A stretch of DNA of 64,000 nucleotides from Inonotus obliquus (taxonomy: Eukaryota > Basidiomycota > Agaricomycetes > Hymenochaetales > Hymenochaetaceae). Shown piece by piece: positions 56,301-64,000 of this stretch. The notes below the pieces were generated by a model. It saw only the letters and a program-made list of their open reading frames with translations, did not search any database and was not told where the DNA came from. Position 1 is the first letter of the stretch; every line of letters starts with the position of its first letter. The stretch covers positions 2,480,001 through 2,544,000 of the forward strand of contig JAJHTX010000002.1 of the NCBI GenBank assembly GCA_032164295.1, read 5' to 3'. The translations under genes and the position numbers were made by a program.

Positions 56301-58420
56301 GTACCTCGCATCATGCCGTCGACAGCTCGTTGTTCGATGAAATTTTACGCGTAGTCGTACGCCAAAGAACGTGGTTGGCGCGAGATCTTGGAGTACATGT
56401 CGCTGTACAATACTTCTTCTTTGGGGATACCATCCTATTCGCTCGCCTCTTTCGACAAATAAGTCAACCATTTATGTCACAGTAACCTTTCGGAACTAGA
56501 GAAAAAGGAGGGTTATAGGGGCGTTGGCTCTGACTGCTGCGGGAAGGATGGCAAGTCATTGGGAACACACGAAGATTTGCGTCTCATTGGAGGAGGGTGG
56601 ATGCGCTGTACGACCCGCCACCGTTCTGACTGAAATGGTTCTGTCATTCAGATGATACAACAGCTTAGTTTCATTTCTTACCTTCCCTTCCTGATAGAGA
56701 ACTCAAAGTACAAATTCTTCCTTTCTTGAGCAGCAGACCATGTATGCCAGCCAGCACTCTATAGTGGAACACCAAACAACTCACATCATGTCATTATAAA
56801 GCGCGTCAAGTTCTTTCTTTTCGGCTAATCCGTGATAGGGAGAAGTTAGTTCAATCAGTGGCAGATGACACTGTTGTCGAACTGGACCATCGGCATCATC
56901 CAAATGCCAGGGTTAATCCAGTCTGCTGATGCTGAAGGAGAAAAACTACAGGTTTTAAGTAGATCCCTCGAGTTGCAAATGATGATACCATCTAAGGAGC
57001 CGAGAAACGAAACGTGACGTAGAGCTCGATCTGCTTGATGCAATGTTACCGGTAAGGAGAGCGCTGTAGTGCTGAAAGCAGTACAATACGCAATGCGGCG
57101 TTGTTCCGCAAGCGTAAGCTACCAAAGAATCAGAACCAACTCACCAGCGTAGTGAAGCATCGAATAGTGAATGAGAAACGGTGACCGTTACGTCATAACC
57201 AGGGCTGCAGCTAGCAAACCGGCGCCCGGTTACTCTCCTCGGACACGACCTTTCCTCTAGATTCACAGATGCGATGATTCCGTTTGAGTGACATGCACGA
57301 AGGTATTGTGATTCCGAGCGAGGATAGAGACACGCTCATTTGTCCGGTCATTTGTCCGGTTATAGCGGGTAATGGGGTGAAACATTTGATATGCACGAGG
57401 ATTGTAACAAGGGGGGGATGGTTCAAGTTCCTTGCTGAGATGAGGTGGGAAGTCGTGCGTGAGAAGAATCAGAAGTTTAGGAGAAGAAGGCTAGATCTAC
57501 GGTGAGTTGATGGCAGCGGCAGCGGTGCAGAAATAGGAGTGAAAAATAAAAAGTGCGTCACGCAAGATTGTATAACCAATTGGATCGAGTTGAGCAAGCT
57601 AGCCATCTCGAAGCAAGTCGCGCAGTTATTGAGGTGAGTCCGCAGTGTAGCATCATAGTGATAACTCAGCTGCGGTGATACGCCCAAATATATCCACCTG
57701 AAATTTGGCAGAAAAGAGGATAGATTAGGTGACGCTGACCTGAAGACCGTGAGTTGCGGACGCAAGTTGTGGTCTACGGAAGAGAGAAAGCGATTTAGAT
57801 AAAGTTTAGGGATGAGTGCCAAATCCGGGCATATGCCAAATTGGGAGTGGGGAGAGATAAGGATAAGTGACAGTCACGCGGAGGGGCGTTGCCGATCGCC
57901 TCGCGGCATCCAGAAGGATGGCGCAAAAGAAAGCAAAAAGTATATTGAAAGCAGAGAAAAGTATTGACGTGAGAGGAGAAAGTTGAGATGACGCCTTGGG
58001 GAGAGAGTGAAGGAGAGAAACGTGTTTTGGATACTCGACTCGACTCGACTGTATAGACCAAGTAGGTCCCATGACCATCAACGTGTGGGGGTCAATCATG
58101 GTATCCCACGATCACGTGAGCTTACAACACGTGTTCCATACTTAATCCTCTCCCCGAGCCTGGCTTCTGCTCTCTCCTCTCCTCTTCACTCTGGTCCGCT
58201 TTCTTTGCGTTCCTATTCGCGTAGTCGACGCTAGGTCGACAGCTGGTTCTGTGCTTAGAGAACAGGAGGGAATCATACTTGTGTGTGTGTTAGTAGTAGA
58301 TCTAGACTACTTGCAGTAGGTGACTGCACTCCAGCACCTGGCGTACATGTGCATTGCATTGACTATATGATACGGCTACTCGTCTACTCATAAGTAAGTC
58401 CCTTTCACGCTTACCGCATT
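53325..58420. other. 5-kb gene-poor region
   Basis: No open frame exceeds about 120 codons and none matches a family or shows paired splice sites. The region is AT-rich in parts (54.2-54.9 kb). A 12-bp unit CATTTGTCCGGT is repeated in tandem at 57337-57360, and ACTCG is repeated three times near 58033. No transposon ends or RNA genes recognised. Confidence 0.4.
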
Positions 58421-58484
58421 CTTTCCCATCCCTCATCTCTCTATCTCCTCCCTCGTCTCCCTCCCTCCCCTCCCAGTCCCTTCG
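58421..58484 (+). promoter_or_regulatory. pyrimidine-rich tract before start codon
   Basis: A nearly unbroken C/T run ends two bases before the ATG at 58487 (CCTCCCTCGTCTCCCTCCCT within it). CT-rich tracts of this kind mark the transcription start region of many strongly expressed fungal genes. Confidence 0.6.
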
Positions 58485-58486
58485 TA

Positions 58487-60889
58487 ATGTCCGCTACTCT
58501 CAATCCGAAGCGCCTCTTCTCTGTCCCAGAGCGCCCCATGTCCGCCGACCCGGCGTCGACGATCTCCTCATCACTTCGCCCCTCGTTCAGCAGCTTTAGT
58601 AGCTTCTCCTCCAGTATATCTTCGGTATTTGGTGGCCGTCACTCTCGCTCCAGTTCGACTTCGACCCACAACTCAGGGGCTCCGCCATTAACTCGACCGG
58701 CCAGTGCCGCTCCTACCCAGCAGCCTGCAAAGTGGGTGCCTCGTCCTACGACGCCTGGAACGGCGAGCCAGTCTCGCCCATCGCGTCATCGTGCGACTTC
58801 GAGTGCCTCTGCGGCAGCCGCGGCCTTATCATCCTCCGCTGAGCCGCCCCTCCCTCATTTACCCAGACCGCCAGAGCATCAACGCCGTAGCAGTCCAGCT
58901 CCTATTAGAGAAGGGGTTGTTGACTCCGGCGTTCCGGAGCCCTGGAAGGTAGAGATTCAACGGAATCTTCATGGGAAGTATATGCACCGCGTTCGTGGTG
59001 CACAGAGGGACTATGCAAGCCGCCTACGCAATGTAAAACGAAGTTCCATGGGTGTGTCAAAGCGACGCGACTCGTTGTCGTCGGGTTCCACGGTGTCGAG
59101 CACGGAAAGCAGCGCTGATGAAGGCTCAATGCCGGAGGAATTGCGTTCACGCCTGAGCCAGGAGCACGAGCAAACACTACTGAGAGTGAAACGCGAATAT
59201 GAAGAGGAACTGCGGGCCGTAATCCGGGAAGAGGCGCACAGACGCGGCGTCTCTCCGCATCCCTATCCTTCGCTTCATAATCAAACCTCATTTGACAGGC
59301 AGGAGCGCGAGCAGGATGTACTCGTGGAGGATGACTTGGCGGACGAATGGACATGGCGGCCCGAGGAAGTCCGACGTCGACCCTCCGAGGGTGAGCGTGA
59401 TCGTGGTACAGATAAGGAGAAATTGAGGGAAATGGTGCGACAAGAACAGCAGGTTATCTGGGATACGATTAAGCGCGGCGCGACACCTGCTAATGCTTCT
59501 CAACAGCAGCAACAGCCGCTGTCATCCTCCGCGGGTAGGAAGGTCCACTTCGCACCTTCAACGCCGCCTTCATCAGATGCTTCGGCAAACTCTAACCCTC
59601 CATCGGCTGCTCCCATTTCAGCTACACAGACACAACCCCCATCACTACCCCGCACCCCGCACACGCCCGTCGGTTTGGGGTACCCTGTCCGTCCGATAAG
59701 CGCCCATCCGTCAGTGTCCAATTCAACATCAGGAGCGACTCGACCGTTGTCACCCGCCGTGACAGCTCCGGGGGTGAGATCAAGTAGCGCACGCCCAGCG
59801 AGTCCAGCATATATGCGTTGGTTACCCTCCGCAGGTCCCGCGTCGTCTACAACAGCGGCAACAACTGGGCAATTGCAAGGAGCAACGAGGACGGGTAGCA
59901 ATCCCATCGCTATCCCTGGTCGTAATTCCAGTGCTCAGGTGGTGGCGGACGGAAACGGAAGCGCAGGGAAGGACAGGACGGGGAATAGCATGAGCGGGAG
60001 CTGGCGGGATTGGCCCGCATCGTCGCATGGTCATGGGGGAGCGAGAAGGGATGCACCAACTCCTTCGCCGACTGCTGGCAATGGATCGTCTCACGTCCAA
60101 CCTTATCCGAGGACGGCAAGCAGTAGCAATCTACATTCCTCGATGTATACAACAACGCAAATGCACTCTCGGACTCCAAGCTCTGGTAACCTTCATGCGT
60201 ACCCTGCCAACAATAACCCTTCACATCTTGGACACGCTCGTGTGCCAAGTAATGGGAACCTTCAATCGAACACGGGATCTGGTATGAGACGAGCGGTGAC
60301 TCCCGGACCCATGAGTTCTGCGAGTGGATATGCGCGGCAGCGGACAGCTAGTATGAACGGGGGACCTGGAGTTGGACCGCAGAGGGTAACGAGTGTACCA
60401 CCTATCCCTGCTTTACGTGAGCGCGAGAAAGATAGAGATCGCAGGAGGAAGGGTGTTGTTGATGATCGCGAGCCAGACGATTCTCCTGCACCGGCAAATA
60501 TGCAACCTGTCCAGCGGATACAAGCAACTGCTGGACTGGGATCAAGGACGAGCAGCAATAGAAGCGCATTAGTGGATGACGATGCTCCTGTACCTGAGGC
60601 ATTCTCCCATGTTCCTGCTCCGGTCATCCACACGTCATCATCTCAACGTTCCCAGCGTTCCAATTCGCGACGTTCTCACGTTGTAGATGAAGATGAGGTG
60701 ATACCACCTCCACGAAGGGATAAAGGAAAGGGTAAAGCTCGTGCGCCACCATCTCCGTTACTGTCGACTACACCGTTACCGGGTTCTGGCGGGAGGAGAG
60801 GTACAGGAGTCGGGGGAATGTATGCTGCACAGCTCGAAGACTTTGCAAGTTTGTTGAGGAAGGATCTAGGGATCAGTGCGGAGGCGTAG
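58487..60889 (+). CDS. Ser/Pro-rich mostly disordered protein, 800 residues, unrecognised
   Basis: A single uninterrupted frame from MSATLNPKRLFSVPERP. The first 150 residues are Ser-rich (FSSFSSFSSSISSVFGG). A conserved-looking charged helical part lies about 150-265: EPWKVEIQRNLHGKYMHRVRG, RDYASRLRNVKRSSMG, RSRLSQEHEQTLLRVKREYEE. It is followed by LREMVRQEQQVIWDTIKRG about 310. Residues 330-740 are disordered Ser/Pro/Gly, with repeated SSNLHS/SGNLHA/SNGNLQS-type motifs about 550-600. A short helix ends it, YAAQLEDFASLLRKDLGIS. I know no family; it could be a cytoskeletal or membrane-contact scaffold, but nothing in the sequence decides this. Possible phosphorylation target because of many SP/TP sites. 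Confidence 0.8.
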   Translation: MSATLNPKRLFSVPERPMSADPASTISSSLRPSFSSFSSFSSSISSVFGGRHSRSSSTSTHNSGAPPLTRPASAAPTQQPAKWVPRPTTPGTASQSRPSRHRATSSASAAAAALSSSAEPPLPHLPRPPEHQRRSSPAPIREGVVDSGVPEPWKVEIQRNLHGKYMHRVRGAQRDYASRLRNVKRSSMGVSKRRDSLSSGSTVSSTESSADEGSMPEELRSRLSQEHEQTLLRVKREYEEELRAVIREEAHRRGVSPHPYPSLHNQTSFDRQEREQDVLVEDDLADEWTWRPEEVRRRPSEGERDRGTDKEKLREMVRQEQQVIWDTIKRGATPANASQQQQQPLSSSAGRKVHFAPSTPPSSDASANSNPPSAAPISATQTQPPSLPRTPHTPVGLGYPVRPISAHPSVSNSTSGATRPLSPAVTAPGVRSSSARPASPAYMRWLPSAGPASSTTAATTGQLQGATRTGSNPIAIPGRNSSAQVVADGNGSAGKDRTGNSMSGSWRDWPASSHGHGGARRDAPTPSPTAGNGSSHVQPYPRTASSSNLHSSMYTTTQMHSRTPSSGNLHAYPANNNPSHLGHARVPSNGNLQSNTGSGMRRAVTPGPMSSASGYARQRTASMNGGPGVGPQRVTSVPPIPALREREKDRDRRRKGVVDDREPDDSPAPANMQPVQRIQATAGLGSRTSSNRSALVDDDAPVPEAFSHVPAPVIHTSSSQRSQRSNSRRSHVVDEDEVIPPPRRDKGKGKARAPPSPLLSTTPLPGSGGRRGTGVGGMYAAQLEDFASLLRKDLGISAEA

Positions 60890-62153
60890 ATGTCGGAGGA
60901 GCAACACTTACCATTGCCACGTCTACGACTTATTCTACCGTTTACGTCGCCCTTCCCGTCATACCGACACTTCGCCATATCTATGCATCTTTGTCCCGAT
61001 CCGTAACCGCATGGTCTGCGTTTGTCGCAAGAGTACATTCCAGGCCAAGTATATTGTAACCGAGCCCATTGTGTATGTTAGCGCCTACTGTAAGGCGTGT
61101 TGACCGCGTCTGATACCCACAGGATTGCGTGCGTTTAGCACAGCTCTACCCTGCGGAAGAAGCGTGAGCAACGCGTGTAAAGCGCTGCGGACGACATGAA
61201 GGCTCCGAGCTGATCAGAGGTGCGGAGCGCCCATTGCGCTACTGAGCTGTGCTCAGCTCTTAATTTCGCTTGACCTTTGTCGCATTTTTTCACTGGTTTC
61301 GATTTTTCTTTTTTTGCTGTATACATCACCACCCGCAGCCCCTTCAGTCCATTGTGCATTTAATCATCTATGCAAGCATTGTTCCAATTCCATTGTCGCA
61401 TTTGTTAACGATTTTTCAACAGTTTTCATTATTTTCGATCGAGTCAGTTGATCCACGCAACTGACTGCGATGACTGATTTGATGATATCTTTTTTGTTGC
61501 GCCATCAGTTCACGTTCCAGATCCACGCGATTTTGCATGTTGACCACGTTTCCGCATTTCATTCATTCAATCCATTTTCCTGCCAGATTGACTCGAGTTG
61601 AGTCAAGACTTGGCTTACGCATTATGCATTATCATTAGCATTTTTTTCCGTAGCAATCATGTATTTAGTTATATGATTCAAAAACGGTATGATAACATAT
61701 AGGGGATACTGTGCTGACTTGCTCGGATTGAATTGAGAAGAGAGGAGACGCTATGCTAGGAGGCTTTAGCGCTCCTAAGCCACCAACGACCGCTGTGCCA
61801 AATAGGACAACTCCCCAAATATGGAAGTGGTACGTGGTACTAGGCTACTGTATTAGGAAGTCGCCGCCACGCCCTGAGCCCTGGGGAGATGAACAAAAAA
61901 AAATTTGAAGAGGGGAATAAAGCGGCCTCCTCCTTCTCTCTCATCTTCCCTCTCAGTATCGCCTCTTTCCTACCTCATACTTCACCCATTCTCGGTCACA
62001 ACACTTTATTCTCTATCTATTCCATCTTATCTCAACGTCGTCGCGTCCACTCATATCCACGCCAACGTCGAAACACGTGCTGTGGTAACAGCAATCTACA
62101 CCCTTAACCACCATACCACACCTCCTCTACATTCACATCAGCACTCGACACGG
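60890..62153. other. intergenic with a 10-bp inverted repeat; otherwise nothing
   Basis: AGCACAGCTC near 61138 and its reverse complement near 61248 bracket about 100 bases. CT-rich stretches near 61920-62140 belong to the promoter/5' UTR of the next gene. No gene is supported. Confidence 0.35.
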
Positions 62154-64000
62154 ATGCCACGAGAGGCATCTTCTTCACAGTCCTCAGCTATTGCTGGCCC
62201 TGGACCCGCAACCATCGCGTCCCGTTCCGCTTCCGTTTCCACCTCTTCCGCTTCCGCCTCTGCTTCACGCTCGTCTTCCACGCGCTCAAGCCCTGCTAAC
62301 GATCTCTTTCGTATATCTCTTCCAGACAACACCGATGGCTTCTTTGGTCCAGTAGCTATCGAAAATATTCGAAAGCGATTTGCAGAAGCCGGGTCTGCTC
62401 GGTTTCAAGACATACTTCAAGAGGCTTCCCTTGCTCTAAAGGCGCGTTTCGCTGTCCTGGACTCCTCAGACTCGCCATTAAGCGAAAAAGAGAAGAAAAA
62501 GCTATTTGACGAGTTTTTGAGGGAAATGCGGCAAATTGCGGAGTTGCAGGAGCGGGAGGTGGAAGCAAGGACACACGAAGAAGCTGTATTTGCCAAAACC
62601 TTGGTAGTCAGCAGGAGTGAGAACACCTCTGGACAAAGCGGGAGTGGATCAGCGATCTCATCCTCGTCAGCATCCGGGTCCTCCTCTTCGTCCGGTGCTG
62701 GGACGAGCGGCAGCAGCGGTTTCAGTTTGATTTCGCCTTCCTCGCCTTCCTCCAACGCCTCCACGCGGGCTGCATCTGTAAAGGATCTCGACGACGGCTC
62801 CTCCACAGAGGAAGAGACTGATCGCCCGACGGCCGCAAAAGTTGCCAAGTCAAAAGGGACGAAAGTGAAAGCTGGTAGGCTATCATCTAATTCAAAGACT
62901 TCATTAATCTTATCCGCAATGCTAACTTTGTTTCTCTACAGGCAAACTTCCGCCGTCTCTCAATACAGCTTCCAATGTTAAGTCGAAACCAAGCTCAATT
63001 GCGTCGAAAAAGGGCGTATCCAAAGATGACGATGCTTTGTCATCATCACCCTCGACACCGACACCTGGACGTCGCGGGAGGTCCGGAACGATCTCTCTGC
63101 CGCGTTCGGTTTCTGCGTCGTCTGCCTTCACGGACGACTCCGCGTCTGCGTCCTCTGCATCTTCCCACAGCAAAAGCAAGTCTTCTGACAGCGCAAGCGC
63201 ACCTGCAACCGCGAACACTAAAATAAGCGCAAACCGGAAAGAAAATACCGTTGAAGGAAAGACGAAAGGCGCTAGTAAAAGTGCAGCGGGGTCTCCCCAT
63301 GTCAATACCCGATCTGAGTTGCTAGCGGGTCCTGGGCCATTTTCATCCTCTGCCGCTCCAGCGCAGACTCCAGCGAAACCTGCCACGACCAAGAATACAC
63401 CCGTGCCACAGAACCAGCACCAGAAGTCTGCTCAGATCCAGCGCGGCCCCACGGCGGCATCGGTGTCAGCTACACAACCATCCGCAACGTCCAAGGCGAA
63501 CTCGAATGCTCGTGTTCAGTCTGCCGTCAACGCCAACGCCAACGCGGGCCTCAACAATGCGAAGAAAGTCGTTGCTCAGCAGAACTCTGACAATAACAAT
63601 AACACGAGTAACTTGGCTGCAGCATCGAGGTCTCCTGCAGCCCACTCTCAAACCTTCCAACTTGCACAGGCTCATCTTCAGCATGCGCATCAGCAGACAC
63701 AGCAAACCCACTCTCAGAACAAGAAGAGTATGGTCGTAACCACAGATCAAGACGACTCAACTCCTGGCAACCGCTCCAACAAGGAGAATTCCGTCAATGC
63801 CAATCATAAGCTATGGATCCCTCCTAAGCCACCGCACATGCAGAACCCTGCGAACGCGAATCCCAAAGAGGTGAGCACTACTGCGAAAGAGGTTGGCAAA
63901 GACGCCAAGGAGTCTAAAGAAGGAAAGGACGGCAAGGACGGCGGCAAAGAAAAGAAGGCGCGCCCCGTTTCGTTGGCCAGCCAGGGTGTCGGTGCGTTGA
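62154..64000 (+). CDS. Ser/Ala-rich disordered protein with short helical domain, 3' end beyond window
   Basis: Two exons in view: 62154-62874, an intron of 67 nt, and 62942 onward, joined G|GC in frame. MPREASSSQSSAIAGPGP leads into a Ser-rich leader. Then a compact helical domain, residues about 50-145: DLFRISLPDNTDGFFGPVAI, RKRFAEAGSARFQDILQEAS, LSEKEKKKLFDEFLREMRQI. The rest is low-complexity Ser/Ala/Asn/Gln, with a His/Gln-rich piece (LAQAHLQHAHQQTQQTHSQ), a conserved-looking LWIPPKPPHMQNP and Lys/Gly/Asp repeats (EGKDGKDGGKEKK) near the end. I do not recognise a family. The frame upstream of 62154 starts with TTG, so the first ATG was used. Truncated at base 64000, with the frame still open. 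Confidence 0.72.

Noticed and set aside
57337..57360. tandem 12-bp repeat CATTTGTCCGGT
   Set aside because: Only two copies; too short to call a repeat array.
57469..58099. minus frames up to 117 codons in front of the 58487 gene
   Set aside because: Overlapping frames without splice sites or family; compatible with promoter sequence read backward.
61137..61258. tRNA-like sequence on the minus strand (AGCTCAGTAGCGCAATGGGCGC) within a 10-bp inverted repeat
   Set aside because: The A-box resembles tRNA, but no GGTTCRA B-box, no proper T arm and no clear anticodon stem could be drawn; the arms do not make a standard acceptor stem.

Overview
This window looks like nuclear DNA of a filamentous basidiomycete, most likely an Agaricomycete. 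Genes are split by many short introns (about 45-70 nt, GT...AG). They include families typical of that group: a DUF6533 membrane protein, a coiled-coil F-box/LRR protein, Pmp3 proteolipids, a DUF202 protein, a GFA-family cluster and long Ser-rich disordered proteins. Pyrimidine-rich tracts precede some starts, and there are no operons or bacterial ribosome-binding sites. All exon joins were worked out by eye from splice consensus and reading-frame continuity.

Layout. 1-1090 (-): 5' part of a La-related (LARP) protein. About 1550-2208 (+): small unrecognised spliced gene. 3290-3825 and 4206-4557 (+): two Pmp3 proteolipid genes with shared intron positions. 4918-5628 (+): DUF202 membrane protein. 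6167-10543 (-): 1458-aa coiled-coil protein with a degenerate J-like C-terminus, and a shorter relative at 19099-19866 (-). 12868-15573 (+): four-member GFA (CENP-V/Gfa) array, two intact copies followed by two decayed ones. 15746-18649 (-): LtrA-like multi-pass membrane protein. 20006-22096 (-): type B carboxylesterase, divergent from an F-box/LRR gene at 22572-24674 (+). 25867-29535 (-): NF-X1/FAP1-type zinc-finger protein. Two non-autonomous inverted-repeat elements lie at 29585-30062 and 30195-30386. 30616-33950 (-): APH-like kinase. 34698-35531 (-): NAD(P)-binding epimerase-like protein. 37516-38505 (-) GNAT acetyltransferase, divergent from 38990-40171 (+) glutathione S-transferase. 42847-45306 (+): DUF6533 protein. 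46755-48335 (-): RRM-like protein. 49620-51089 (-): zinc alcohol dehydrogenase. 51.1-58.4 kb is gene-poor. 58487-60889 (+) and 62154-64000 (+) are Ser-rich disordered proteins, the last one running off the window.

Several genes suit small-molecule detoxification or redox metabolism (GFA copies, GST, ADH, carboxylesterase, epimerase), but they are separate transcription units with no shared pathway evident. The most noteworthy structure is local: tandem duplication (Pmp3, GFA) with visible decay, and two inverted-repeat elements with putative target-site duplications packed between the NF-X1 gene and the kinase gene. No RNA gene, CRISPR array or viral sequence could be supported.
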